Shown piece by piece: positions 32,359-41,568 of a stretch of DNA of 64,000 nucleotides (position 1 is the stretch's first letter; each line of letters starts with the position of its first letter). A program made the position numbers and the translations under genes. The notes under the pieces were generated by a model. It saw only the letters and a program-made list of their open reading frames with translations, searched no databases and was not told where the DNA came from. Where the stretch lies: NCBI GenBank assembly GCA_035307765.1, contig DATGHU010000034.1:315417-379416 (forward strand), read 5' to 3'. Source of the stretch: a bacterium. GTDB taxonomy: Bacteria > Sysuimicrobiota > Sysuimicrobiia > Sysuimicrobiales > Segetimicrobiaceae.

Positions 32359-34454
32359 GTCAACGCCACCGTGATGATCAGGTTGTGGTGCGTATCGACC
32401 TCCAGCGCGTCCCCCGGGCCGACGATGGTCGTGGATTCCCGTTCCTCCACGATCGCCGGTCCGGCCAAACTCGCCCCCGGCCGGAGCCGGTATCGGTCGT
32501 AGACCGGCACCTCGACGAACCCCTCGGTCTCGGGAAAGTAGGCGGGACGGCGTCCCCGCAGCGCGTGCACCGCGCGGGCGGCGCGGTCGACCGGGGCGGT
32601 GCCGAGCTGCACGCGGGGGCGCGGCCCGGTGACGAGCAGGCGCCAGTTCAGCACCTGGATGGGACGGCCGGTCAGAAACGTGCCGTAGAGACGGCGGTAC
32701 TCCGACCCGAACCGGGCGGCGAGGCCGGGGACCACCTGCGCGGTGAGCCGGCCGTCCGGCACCGGCAGCTCGATGTCGTGAAACTGACCGGCCAAACGCA
32801 TCTCGGCCCGGCGCTCGGACGCGATCTGGGCGGGATCCACGCCGCCCTCGCTCAGCATCGCCCGACCGCGCGCTTCCATCGCCGCGTACAGCGCCCCCAC
32901 CGCACCCCAGTCCAGCACCTCGAGCTCCCCGGGCAGCGAGTGGACGAAGTCGAAACTGATCGGGGTGACGAGAAATCCCAGCGCGGAGGTTGCCCCGGAC
33001 GCCGGTGGGACGATGATCTCACCCACCCGGAGAATGCGTGCCACGCGCGAGGCGTGCGCCGGCCCCGCGCCCCCGAACGCCAGCATCGCGTAGCGGCGAG
33101 GGTCCTGCCCGCGCTCGATCATGTACACGCGCGCCGCGGCGGCCATGTTCTCGCAGACGATCTGGTGGACGCCCCAGGCGGCGCCCACCCGCTCCAGCCC
33201 CACGGGTGCGCCGACCCGCTCGAGCGCCACCTCGGCGGCCCGGCGATGGAGGGGCATGGTCCCGCCGAGGAAGTACGCGGGGTCGAAGTAGCCGAGCACC
33301 AGACAGGCGTCGGTGACCGTGGGCTCCGTCCCGCCGAGTCCGTAGCACGCCGGTCCGGGGGAGGCGCCGGCGCTGTGCGGGCCGACCTTCAGTAAACCCA
33401 GACGGTCGATCCGGGCGACGGACCCGCCGCCGGCCCCGATTTCCATCATGTCCACCACGGGGGCTTTGACGGGCAGGCCCGACCCGCGCTTGAATCGATG
33501 GACGCGTGCGGCTTCGATCGTGGAGGCGATCTCCGGCCGGCCGTCGCGGACGAGGCACACCTTCGCCGTCGTCCCGCCCATGTCAAAGGCGACCAGATCT
33601 CGCCGGCCGAGCCGCTCCCCGAAGAACGCGGTCGCCAGCGCCCCGCCGGCCGGACCCGACTCGAGGAGGCGGATCGGGAAGCGCCGGGCGGTCTCGGGGG
33701 TGGCGGTCCCGCCGGAGGACTGCATCAGATAGAACCGGCCCGCAAATCCGCGCGCGACCAGCGCCGCCTCGAGCCGCCTGAGGTAGCGGTCGACGAGCGG
33801 CTGGACGTAGGCGTTGCAGACGGTCGTGCAGGTCCGCTCCCACTCGCGAATCTCCGGCACCACGTCGCTCGAGAGCGAGACGCTCAGACCCGGGCACTCC
33901 TCGCGCACCGACGCCAGCACGGCCTGCTCGTGCGCGGGGTTCTTGTAGGCGTGCAGCAGCGAAACGGCGAGCGCCTGCACCCCCTGCGCCTCGAGGCGGC
34001 GGACCGCGGTGCGGACCTGGGCCGGATCGAGCGGGATCAAGACGTCCCCGTCCCGGCTCACCCGCTCGTCGATCTCCACCCGCCAGCGCCGCGGAACGAG
34101 CGGCGGGGGAAACTGCAGAAATAAGTCGTAGATATCGTATCGCTGCTCCTTCCCCATCTCGAGGATATCCCGGAACCCTCGGGTGGTGAGGAGCGCGGTG
34201 GGCACCCCAGCCCGCTCGATGATCGCATTGGTGACGAGGGTCGTGCCGTGGACCAGCGTGCCGATGTCCCCCACCCCAATGGCCTCGCGCCGGCACAATT
34301 CGGCGAGCCCCGCGAGCGCCCCCTCCGCCGGGTCCGCCGTCGTCGTGAGGACTTTGTGCAGACGGATCTCCCCGGTGGCGTCGTTCAGGAGGACGAAATC
34401 CGTGAAGGTGCCGCCGATATCGAGACCGACGCGATATCCGCTGGGGGCGATCAT
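32355..34454 (-). CDS. hyuA: Hydantoinase A / oxoprolinase subunit
   Basis: The 699-residue protein begins 'YRVGLDIGGTFTDFVLLND', the phosphate-binding start of the hydantoinase A ASKHA fold. It continues with 'LVHGTTLVTNAIIER', 'MQSSGGTATPETARR', 'VAFDMGGTTAKVCLV' and 'EIGAGGGSVARID', all typical. The length is normal. It lies 30 nt downstream of an LLM oxidoreductase gene and is translationally coupled to hyuB. The LLM enzyme and methyltransferase in the same operon suggest a pathway for a methylated or heterocyclic amide; this is inference. Confidence 0.92.
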   Translation of the reverse strand: MIAPSGYRVGLDIGGTFTDFVLLNDATGEIRLHKVLTTTADPAEGALAGLAELCRREAIGVGDIGTLVHGTTLVTNAIIERAGVPTALLTTRGFRDILEMGKEQRYDIYDLFLQFPPPLVPRRWRVEIDERVSRDGDVLIPLDPAQVRTAVRRLEAQGVQALAVSLLHAYKNPAHEQAVLASVREECPGLSVSLSSDVVPEIREWERTCTTVCNAYVQPLVDRYLRRLEAALVARGFAGRFYLMQSSGGTATPETARRFPIRLLESGPAGGALATAFFGERLGRRDLVAFDMGGTTAKVCLVRDGRPEIASTIEAARVHRFKRGSGLPVKAPVVDMMEIGAGGGSVARIDRLGLLKVGPHSAGASPGPACYGLGGTEPTVTDACLVLGYFDPAYFLGGTMPLHRRAAEVALERVGAPVGLERVGAAWGVHQIVCENMAAAARVYMIERGQDPRRYAMLAFGGAGPAHASRVARILRVGEIIVPPASGATSALGFLVTPISFDFVHSLPGELEVLDWGAVGALYAAMEARGRAMLSEGGVDPAQIASERRAEMRLAGQFHDIELPVPDGRLTAQVVPGLAARFGSEYRRLYGTFLTGRPIQVLNWRLLVTGPRPRVQLGTAPVDRAARAVHALRGRRPAYFPETEGFVEVPVYDRYRLRPGASLAGPAIVEERESTTIVGPGDALEVDTHHNLIITVALT

Positions 34455-34484
34455 GTGCGCGTCCGGATTCTCTGGCCGGCGCGC

Positions 34485-35513
34485 CTATTCCTGTCCGGCG
34501 GGGGCCGTCGCCCGCATCGCGTCGCGCACGGATCCGACCGCGTCGTCCCCCACGGGAACGGGATAGGCGAGCACGAGATCCGCTCCGGCCGCCCGGTACG
34601 CTTGGAGGTGCGCGCCGAGCCGGTTGCGGTCGCCGATCCCTACGAACATCTCCAGCATCGCGTCGGGCACGACCCGCGCCGCGGCCTCGACGCCCTCGGA
34701 GAGCGCCGCGGCGATGCGCCCCACGGCCTCGCGGAACCCGCCGGCCTCCCACAACCGTGCGTAGGCCGGGAAAGCGGCGTAGCTCGCGAGTTGCCGGCGT
34801 GCGGTCTCGCGCGCCCCATCGCCGTCCCGCGGGGCGCAGATGCGCGCGGTGGCCGCGATCGTCACCTCCTCGGGCCGCCGCCCGACCTCGCGGGCGCCTG
34901 CGGCAACCAGGTCACGCGCCCAGGAGAGTCGGGCGGGGGGAAACCAGGTCAGGATCACTCCGTCCGCGAGCGCACCGGCGAGCCGTAGCATCCTCGGCCC
35001 CAGGGCGCCCACGAAGATGGGCACGCGGCGGCCCGGGGCGAACTCGAGGTGAAACTCCCGAATCCGCACCACCTCCCCCTGATACCGAACCGACCCGCCC
35101 GCCAGCACCAGCCGGACCGCTTCCAGGTACTCGCGCATCGCGCGGGCGGGATGTGGGAGCGGGACGCCGTGACCCGACTCGGTCACCGCCGCATGTCCGG
35201 TGCCGAGGCCGAGGATCAACCGTCCCCCCGACAGGTCGTCGAGGGTCGCCGCCGCCATGGCCGTCACCGTCGGCGGGCGTGAGAAAATCGGGAGAATGCT
35301 GGTGCCGAGCCCGATTCGGCGGGTGGCCATCGCCATCGCCCCGAGCATCGCGAAGCTCTCCTTCCCCCGTCCCTCGGTCACCCAGGCACTCTGAAAGCCG
35401 AGGGCCTCCGCCTCACGGCTCAATTCGGCCATCTGTCGGGCCGGAATGCTCGGGCGCGAGCCGGAGGCGGGGAGGAGATCCCGGAGCACCACCCCGGTCG
35501 GTGCTGCAGCCAT
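34485..35513 (-). CDS. LLM-class flavin-dependent oxidoreductase
   Basis: I place the start at 35513 (MAAAPTGVVLRDLLP), 342 residues, because the family begins near the first strand 'GVVLRDLLP'. A start 31 codons upstream at 35606, with its own GGAGG, is possible. The luciferase-like TIM barrel shows 'EALGFQSAWVTEGRGKESFAMLGAMAMATRRIGLGTSILPIFSR', 'LDDLSGGRLILGLGTGHA' and 'VPIFVGALGPRMLRLAGALADGVILTWFPP'. These features fit the F420-dependent branch better than FMNH2 monooxygenases, but the cofactor is uncertain. It heads the operon with hyuA, hyuB and a methyltransferase. Confidence 0.87.
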   Translation of the reverse strand: MAAAPTGVVLRDLLPASGSRPSIPARQMAELSREAEALGFQSAWVTEGRGKESFAMLGAMAMATRRIGLGTSILPIFSRPPTVTAMAAATLDDLSGGRLILGLGTGHAAVTESGHGVPLPHPARAMREYLEAVRLVLAGGSVRYQGEVVRIREFHLEFAPGRRVPIFVGALGPRMLRLAGALADGVILTWFPPARLSWARDLVAAGAREVGRRPEEVTIAATARICAPRDGDGARETARRQLASYAAFPAYARLWEAGGFREAVGRIAAALSEGVEAAARVVPDAMLEMFVGIGDRNRLGAHLQAYRAAGADLVLAYPVPVGDDAVGSVRDAMRATAPAGQE

Positions 35514-35915
35514 TGGCAGTGGCTTCCCCCGGGCCGGCAGGCATCCCTCCCCAGGGGGCAGGAACGCCCTCCGCATCCCCCGAAGCACAGCGCACAGTCC
35601 ACTCATCGCCCCCGCCCTCCGTATCGAGGGCTCCAGAGCTCCGATCGTTCCCTGCGGCGGAGCTCGTGTACGTTTTAGGGAAGTTCGGACGAGGCGTGTG
35701 CCAGGGCGAGGTCAAGGATCCGTGGACGACGGCACCGCCCGATGCGATCGTTTGACGCATCGAACGGCCGGGCGGCGCCGAGATGGAGGTGGAGTACACG
35801 CGCGGTCGGTTGAGGCGCGCGGATTGATGTAGAAGAGATGGGAGGGTCGCCGGTAGACTCCCCTCGCAGCCGACGCGCCCGTTCGTTGGAGTCACCGGAA
35901 AGGAGGAGTGTATCG
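35514..35915. other. Divergent intergenic region between LLM and oligopeptide-binding genes
   Basis: This region should hold promoters for both directions. I see no consensus pair. AGGAGG (35901-35906) precedes the ATG at 35916. Part of it may code if the LLM gene starts at 35606. Confidence 0.4.
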
Positions 35916-37478
35916 ATGCGGTTGAAGAACTCCCTGGGGTCCGCGATCATTCTCGCGGCGATCGTCGCCCTAACGGGAAGCTTGGTTTTCTCCACGTCCG
36001 CCGCCCCTCGTCAGGGCGGGACTCTGCGAATTGCCGAGATCGGCGAACCGCTCACCCTGGATACCGTCGCCACCACGGCCGATCTCACATCGATCATCAC
36101 GCTCCCCGTCTTCGAAGAACTGTTCACCTTCGACGCAAACTGGAAGGTCCAACCGTTGCTGGCGGAGTCGTACACGGCGAGCAAGGATGGCTTGACCTAC
36201 ACCTTTAAGCTGCGGAAGAACGTCCCGTTCCACAACGGCAAGGAAATGACGGCGGACGACGTCGTGGCGTCCCTCGAGCGCTGGGGCAAGGTCAGCCCGC
36301 GGGGCACCTCGGTGTATAAGGACGTCGAATCGACCACGGCGCCGGACAAATACACCGTCGTCATGAAGTTGAAGGCCCCGTTCGCACCCCTGCTCTCGTT
36401 CCTTGCGCTTCCGAACGGCGCCGCCGCGATCATGCCCAAGGACCTCGCCGACGCCACCGGCACCGGCAACCTCAAGCAGTACATCGGAACCGGCCCCTAC
36501 AAGTTCGTGGAGTGGGCCCCCGATCGGTACGTCAAGCTCGCCCGCTTCGACAACTACGCGGCCCGATCGGAGCCGGCCAGCGGGTACGCCGGGAAGCGTG
36601 AGGCGCTGGCCGACACCGTGGTCTTTTACCCCGTCTCTCAGGTGGCCACCCGCATCGCCGGCGTCCAGAGCGGTGACTACGACATCGCCGACCAGATTAA
36701 CCAAGATGCCTATGCCCAACTCCTCAAGGACCCCCGGGTCTCGCCGGGGGTCGTCAAGCCGGGAACCTTCCTGACCTTCTTCTTCAACAAAAAGCAGGGG
36801 ATCATGACCAATGAAAAGCTCCGCGAGGCCGTCGAGCTGGCCCTGGACATGAAACCAATCATGGAGGCCACCTTCGGCAACCCGCAGTTGTACTCGCTGG
36901 GGCCCAGCGTGTATCCAAAGGGGACCCCCTGGTATTCAACCGCCGGCAGCGACATGTACGACGTCCACGACGCCAGCAAGGCGAAGCAGCTGATGAAGGA
37001 AGCCGGGTACAACGGGGAGACGGTCCGCTGGCTGACGACCCAGCAGTACGACTACATGTTCAAGAGCACGACGGTGGCGGTCTCCCAACTCCAGCAGGTC
37101 GGATTCAAGGTGGACATGCAGGTGCTGGAGTGGGCGGGTGTGCTCGACCACCGGGCGAAGCCAGCCGACTACGATCTGTTCACGACGAGCCACGGGTTCG
37201 TCCCCGATCCGGCGCTGATCACCGTCTTCAACTCCGCGTATCCCGGCTGGTGGGACTCCGCGGAGAAGAACAAGCTGTTCGACGAGTTCAACCAAACCCC
37301 CAATCAAGGTGCGCGGGTTCAGCTGTGGGGCAAGCTCCAGGCCCTCTGGTACCAGCAGGCTCCGCTTGTGCGTCCCGGGGAATTTTACGCGGTGGTCCTC
37401 TCCACCAAAGCGATGACGACCCAGGGATTCCGCCCGAGCTACTGGCTGGTCCCCTGGAACGTCTCGGCGGTGAAGTAG
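35916..37478 (+). CDS. Peptide ABC transporter substrate-binding protein (family 5)
   Basis: The start at 35916 follows AGGAGG at 9 nt and gives 520 residues with a signal peptide (about 1-30, ending STSAA). The mature protein opens 'QGGTLRIAEIGEPLTLDTVATTADLTS' and has the family signature 'KLRKNVPFHNGKEMTADDVVASLERW' near residues 94-120. It binds peptides, nickel complexes or other small solutes outside the membrane. It is followed by a strong hairpin and two permease genes. No cognate ATPase genes are present. Confidence 0.92.
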   Translation: MRLKNSLGSAIILAAIVALTGSLVFSTSAAPRQGGTLRIAEIGEPLTLDTVATTADLTSIITLPVFEELFTFDANWKVQPLLAESYTASKDGLTYTFKLRKNVPFHNGKEMTADDVVASLERWGKVSPRGTSVYKDVESTTAPDKYTVVMKLKAPFAPLLSFLALPNGAAAIMPKDLADATGTGNLKQYIGTGPYKFVEWAPDRYVKLARFDNYAARSEPASGYAGKREALADTVVFYPVSQVATRIAGVQSGDYDIADQINQDAYAQLLKDPRVSPGVVKPGTFLTFFFNKKQGIMTNEKLREAVELALDMKPIMEATFGNPQLYSLGPSVYPKGTPWYSTAGSDMYDVHDASKAKQLMKEAGYNGETVRWLTTQQYDYMFKSTTVAVSQLQQVGFKVDMQVLEWAGVLDHRAKPADYDLFTTSHGFVPDPALITVFNSAYPGWWDSAEKNKLFDEFNQTPNQGARVQLWGKLQALWYQQAPLVRPGEFYAVVLSTKAMTTQGFRPSYWLVPWNVSAVK

Positions 37479-37527
37479 CGGACCGGAACCCGCCGCCGCA
37501 CAACGCCGCCCCGGCCGGCCAGGGTCG

Positions 37528-37550
37528 AAGCCCCGGCGGCCGGGGCTTCG
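37528..37550 (+). terminator. Hairpin between binding protein and permease genes
   Basis: A perfect 10-bp stem GAAGCCCCGG (37528-37537) pairs with CCGGGGCTTC (37541-37550) around a 3-nt loop. It starts 50 nt after the binding-protein stop and ends 19 nt before dppB. There is no U tract, so partial termination or 3'-end protection of the abundant binding-protein message is more likely than full termination. Confidence 0.6.
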
Positions 37551-37569
37551 CGTGCGAGGGGACGACGAC

Positions 37570-38511
37570 GTGCTGTCATATCTGACCGGACGGATCGCGG
37601 CTCTGGTACCGGTTCTGCTCGTGGTCGCCGTCGTGGTGTTTCTGCTGATCCACCTCACCCCCGGCGACCCCGCGCGCGTGCTGCTCGGACAGGACGCCGC
37701 ACCCCAGCAGGTCGAAGCGCTGCGGCATAATTTGGGACTCGACCGCCCCCTCCCCGTCCAGTTCGTCCTGTGGCTGGGCCGCGCGCTCCACGGCGACCTG
37801 GGCATTTCGTTCTTCCAGCAGGTCCCCGTCACCCGCGACATCATCGAGCACGCCAGCCCGACGGTGATGCTCTCGCTGATGGCGATCATCATCTCGCTGT
37901 CGATCGGGATCCCCGCCGGCGTGATCTCCGCCGTCTTCCGCAACTCCTGGCTCGATCAGGGCAGCCTGGCGCTCGCGATGCTCGGTGCGGCGGTGCCCAG
38001 CTTCTGGCTCGGGCTGTCCCTGATCGTCCTCTTCGCGGTGAACCTAGGGTGGCTGCCCTCGTCGGGCTACCGATCCCCCAGCGAGGGGTTCGGGCTCAGC
38101 CTCCATTATCTGCTCCTCCCCGCGCTGGCGCTGGGGCTCCCCAACTCCTCGCTGATCATCCGCTTCACCCGGTCGAGCCTCCTCGACGTCATCGGCAACG
38201 ACTACATCCGCACGGCCCGGGCGAAGGGGGTGAGCGAGCCGGCGGTCATCTTTCACCATGCCCTGCGCAATGCGCTGGTGCCGATCCTCACCGTGGTCGG
38301 GCTGACCTTCGCCGCGCTGATGGGCGGGGCGGTTGTCACCGAGACCGTCTTCACCCTGCCGGGGGTGGGCGCGCTCGTGGTCTCGTCGGTGCTGCGCCGC
38401 GACTATCCGGTGATCCAAGGGGTCATCCTGATGGTGGCGACGATCTACGTCCTCATCAACCTCGTCGTCGACATGCTCTACTTCCTCGTAGACCCCCGGG
38501 TGAAATACTGA
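37570..38511 (+). CDS. Peptide ABC transporter permease, DppB-like
   Basis: The start is a GTG at 37570 with AGGGGA 8-9 nt upstream, giving 313 residues. Six hydrophobic segments are present. DppB hallmarks are 'LIHLTPGDPARVLLG' near residue 30, 'LGLDRPLPVQFVLWLGRALHGDLGISF', the EAA loop 'YIRTARAKGVSEPAVIFHHALRNALVPILT' and the terminal 'NLVVDMLYFLVDPRVKY'. It pairs with the DppC-like protein that follows 6 nt later. Confidence 0.92.
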   Translation: MLSYLTGRIAALVPVLLVVAVVVFLLIHLTPGDPARVLLGQDAAPQQVEALRHNLGLDRPLPVQFVLWLGRALHGDLGISFFQQVPVTRDIIEHASPTVMLSLMAIIISLSIGIPAGVISAVFRNSWLDQGSLALAMLGAAVPSFWLGLSLIVLFAVNLGWLPSSGYRSPSEGFGLSLHYLLLPALALGLPNSSLIIRFTRSSLLDVIGNDYIRTARAKGVSEPAVIFHHALRNALVPILTVVGLTFAALMGGAVVTETVFTLPGVGALVVSSVLRRDYPVIQGVILMVATIYVLINLVVDMLYFLVDPRVKY

Positions 38512-38517
38512 CCGCCG

Positions 38518-39405
38518 ATGGCCCAGGAGACACTCGCACCTTCCCACGCCATCCGCCGATCGAGACCCGGACCCGTCACGCTCCTGTGGCGAATGGTTCA
38601 GCGGCGCCGCATCACCGGGGTGGGGGCGTTCATGCTCCTGTTCATCCTGGCCTGCGCCGCGGCGGCACCCGTGCTCGCGCCGTACGATCCGATCGTCCTG
38701 AACGTCCCGGCCCGCCTCCTGCCCCCCGGACATGCCCACCCGTTCGGCACGGACGAGTTCGGCCGCGACATCCTCAGCCGAACGCTCTACGGCGCCCGGC
38801 TGTCGCTGCTGGTCGGGGTGCTGGTCACGGTGCTCTCCACCGGCGCCGGCATCGTTATCGGGCTGACGGCGGGGGCGAGCCCGAGCGCGGACCGCGTCCT
38901 GATGCGCATCATGGACGGCCTGATGGCCTTCCCCGACATCCTGCTCGCCATCGCGCTGATGGCATCGCTGGGACCGAGCGTCCGCAACGTCGTCATCGCG
39001 CTCGGGGTCGTGTACACGCCGCGGATCGCGCGGGTGGTCCGCGCCGCCGTGCTGGTGGTCATCCGGCAGGAGTACGTCGAAGCCGCCCGGGCGGTGGGGG
39101 CGTCCGGCGCACGGATCCTCGCCAGGCACATCCTGGTCAACTGCGCCTCGCCCGTGATCGTCCAGGCGACCTTCATCACCGCCTATGCCATGCTCGGCGA
39201 GGCGGCGCTCAGCTTCCTCGGCGTCGGGGTTCCCCCCCAGGTCCCGACGTGGGGGGGCATCATCAGCGGCGGACAGGTCTACCTGCGGCAGGCCGCCTGG
39301 ATCAGCATCTTCCCGGGGACGGCCATCGTGCTCAGCGTGCTGGCGCTCAACCTGATCGGCGACGGGCTGCGGGACTTTCTCGATCCCCGGCTGCGGCACT
39401 CCTGA
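38518..39405 (+). CDS. Peptide ABC transporter permease, DppC-like
   Basis: The 295-residue protein has the DppC N-terminal region with 'HPFGTDEFGRDILSRTLYGAR' (about residues 77-97). The EAA loop is 'YVEAARAVGASGARILARHILVNCASPVIVQ', and 'GEAALSFLGVGVPPQVPTWGGII' follows near the C-terminus. Six hydrophobic segments are visible. It completes the channel with the DppB-like protein. The next gene (fpg) converges 20 nt away, so the operon ends here without ATPases. Confidence 0.92.
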   Translation: MAQETLAPSHAIRRSRPGPVTLLWRMVQRRRITGVGAFMLLFILACAAAAPVLAPYDPIVLNVPARLLPPGHAHPFGTDEFGRDILSRTLYGARLSLLVGVLVTVLSTGAGIVIGLTAGASPSADRVLMRIMDGLMAFPDILLAIALMASLGPSVRNVVIALGVVYTPRIARVVRAAVLVVIRQEYVEAARAVGASGARILARHILVNCASPVIVQATFITAYAMLGEAALSFLGVGVPPQVPTWGGIISGGQVYLRQAAWISIFPGTAIVLSVLALNLIGDGLRDFLDPRLRHS

Positions 39406-39425
39406 CTGGGGTTCCGGCCTTCCGC

Positions 39426-40286
39426 CTACTTCAGCAGCCTCGACCGCCTCCGATCCGCGTAGACCTTCCCGCCGGTCTGGCAGGTCGGACAGTAGTAGGT
39501 CTCCCGACCTTCGTAGTAGATGACCGCGACCGGAGTCCCGCACCGAGGACACGGCTCCTTGCCGTGTCGGTGCACGCGCAGCAGATGGAGCGGTTCCCGC
39601 ATCGGCAGGGCACCGCCAAACTCCTTCCGGTGCGCGGTGACGGCCTCCGCCAGCGTTCCCGTGATGGCCGCGTGGAGCCGGGCCACCTCAGCCCCGTTGA
39701 GCGCGGTGGTGAGGGTCCGGGGGGAGAGCCGGGCCTCCCAGAGGATTTCGTCGGAAAACGTGTTGCCGATCCCCACCACAAAGCGCTGCAGGGTCAGGAA
39801 CCGCTTGACCTGTGTCCGCGCCTCACGCAGCATGCCGGCCAACACCTCAGCCGTGAACTGAGACGAAAGCGGTTCCATCCCGAGTGCGGCGAGGGGCTCA
39901 CCCGCGTCTTCCTGGCCGGCGGGGAACAGCCAGATCGCGGCCGCCTTCTTCGGGCCGATCTCGATCATCCGGAGGTCGGTGCCATCGTCAAAGCCGAAGG
40001 CGATCGCCAGATCCTTGGCCGTCCGCCCCTTCGCCCTGGGCGAGACTTGGAGGCGGCCATTGCGCATGAGATGCATGACCATCACGGGCCCGTCGCTGAG
40101 GGAAAACACCAGCAACTTGCCCCTGCGCCGGATCCCGGCGATCCGGCGGCCGACCGCGGCGGTGATCGGCGGGTCGTAGGTCTTGAGCGCCGCCACCCCG
40201 CGAACCAACACGTCTGTGATCGCACGGCTCTCCACCCGCGGCCACAGGTTCTCGGCGAGCACGGTCACAAACGGCAGCTCCGGCAT
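39426..40286 (-). CDS. Formamidopyrimidine-DNA glycosylase family protein
   Basis: The start at 40286 (MPELPFVTV) gives 286 residues. The catalytic Pro2 and Glu3 and the conserved Lys57 (RRRGKLLVF) are in place, as is the helix-two-turn-helix 'VVGIGNTFSDEILWEARLSP'. The C-terminal zinc finger has C-P-R-C and C-P-T-C. Residue 6 is Phe, where most Fpg proteins have Glu (PELPEVE). It excises oxidised purines such as 8-oxoguanine and nicks the strand. Divergence at the N-terminus leaves open whether it is Fpg proper or an Nei-like relative. Confidence 0.88.
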   Translation of the reverse strand: MPELPFVTVLAENLWPRVESRAITDVLVRGVAALKTYDPPITAAVGRRIAGIRRRGKLLVFSLSDGPVMVMHLMRNGRLQVSPRAKGRTAKDLAIAFGFDDGTDLRMIEIGPKKAAAIWLFPAGQEDAGEPLAALGMEPLSSQFTAEVLAGMLREARTQVKRFLTLQRFVVGIGNTFSDEILWEARLSPRTLTTALNGAEVARLHAAITGTLAEAVTAHRKEFGGALPMREPLHLLRVHRHGKEPCPRCGTPVAVIYYEGRETYYCPTCQTGGKVYADRRRSRLLK

Positions 40287-40443
40287 CTCGCTCTGGTATG
40301 CGCCGTGCTGCGGGGATCCTCCTATCGCCTCCGGGCTCACCCCGGCACTTGCCCCGCGGTCGCCTGATCGAGGCGGGGCGCAGGACACCCTTCTCCGGGC
40401 TACGAAGTGTAGAGGCGATCCTATCACGAACAAGGAGCACGCG

Positions 40444-41385
40444 GTGGAGTATCTGCCTCTGGGTCGAACCGGCACGAAGGTCTCGGCGATCGGGCTCGGC
40501 ACCAACTCGTTCGGCGGACGCGCCGACCGCACCACGTCGATCGCGATCCTGCACCGAGCGCTCGATGCCGGGATCACCCTCATCGACACGGCGAACATCT
40601 ATACCGCCACGGCGTCGGAGACGATCATCGGGGAAGGGCTGAGGGGCCGGCGCCATCATGCGTTCCTCGCCACCAAGGGCGGCATGAAGATGGGAGAAGG
40701 TCCCAACGACCACGGGTCGTCGCGGGTCCACCTGATGCGCGAGTTGGAGGGAAGCCTGAAGCGTCTAGCGACGGACTACGTCGATCTCTACCAGATCCAC
40801 GCCTGGGATGACGACACCCCGGTCGAGGAGACCCAACGCACGCTTGACGACATGGTGCGGGTTGGCAAGGTTCGCTACATCGGCGCGTCCAACTATGCGG
40901 CCTGGCAGCTCTGCAAAGCGCTGTGGGTCAGCGACCGGCGCGGCTTCGTTCGATTCGAATCGGTCCAGCCCTCCTACTCGCTGGCCGACCGGGCGGTCGA
41001 GCGCGAGCTCGTCCCCTTCTGCCGCGATCAGGGGATCGGGGTGATCGCCTACTTCCCGCTCGCCGGCGGGATCCTCACCGGCAAGTACCGCCGCGGGCAG
41101 CAGCCCCCGAAGGGGTCCCGGGTCCTCACCCAGCCGCAGTTCGCCAAGCAGATCAGCGAGGCCAGTCTCACCCTGGCGGAAGATGTCGTCGGCCTCGCCG
41201 GCGAGGCGCGCTGCACGCCGTCTCAACTGGCGCTGGCGTGGCTGGTTCGGCAGCCCGCGGTCTCAAGCGCCATCGCCGGGGCGACCTCGGTGGCTCAGCT
41301 GGAAGAGAACCTCGCGACCCTGGACGTGAAACCCGCCGACGGCGTGCTCGCCCGCCTGGAGGAAGTGAGCCGCCCGTTCATGTAA
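40444..41385 (+). CDS. Aldo/keto reductase
   Basis: The GTG at 40444 follows AAGGAG at 6 nt, giving 313 residues. The AKR tetrad is visible: Asp and Tyr in 'LIDTANIYTATASE', Lys in 'FLATKGGMK', and a His in 'VDLYQIHAWDDDTPVEET'. The NADPH-binding end is 'VSSAIAGATSVAQLEENLATL'. It should reduce aldehydes or ketones with NADPH; the substrate is unknown. It is transcribed divergently from fpg and on its own. Confidence 0.92.
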   Translation: MEYLPLGRTGTKVSAIGLGTNSFGGRADRTTSIAILHRALDAGITLIDTANIYTATASETIIGEGLRGRRHHAFLATKGGMKMGEGPNDHGSSRVHLMRELEGSLKRLATDYVDLYQIHAWDDDTPVEETQRTLDDMVRVGKVRYIGASNYAAWQLCKALWVSDRRGFVRFESVQPSYSLADRAVERELVPFCRDQGIGVIAYFPLAGGILTGKYRRGQQPPKGSRVLTQPQFAKQISEASLTLAEDVVGLAGEARCTPSQLALAWLVRQPAVSSAIAGATSVAQLEENLATLDVKPADGVLARLEEVSRPFM

Positions 41386-41396
41386 CCCCGGCGCTT

Positions 41397-41414
41397 CCGG
41401 TGCCGGCGCACCGG
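41397..41414 (+). terminator. Short hairpin after the aldo/keto reductase gene
   Basis: A perfect 7-bp stem CCGGTGC/GCACCGG with a 4-nt loop begins 12 nt after the stop codon. No U tract follows. The 155 nt from here to 41569 hold no firmly supported gene. Confidence 0.4.
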
Positions 41415-41568
41415 ATGCAGGTGCGGGCCCGACCTCCTTCATCGTGTCGTACTTCGCCGCACACCCGGCGTGCGTGATGGCGGTCATGAACTCATCCGCC
41501 ATAGACCGCCCGTCCCGCCGACGCCAGCGACGTCATCGAGCCCCCGCGCTCCGCACCGAGCCTCTCGC

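Noticed and set aside
37770-40367. An 865-codon plus-strand open frame over dppBC and fpg
   Set aside because: It overlaps three genes with clear motifs in other frames and has Arg/Pro-rich low-complexity composition.
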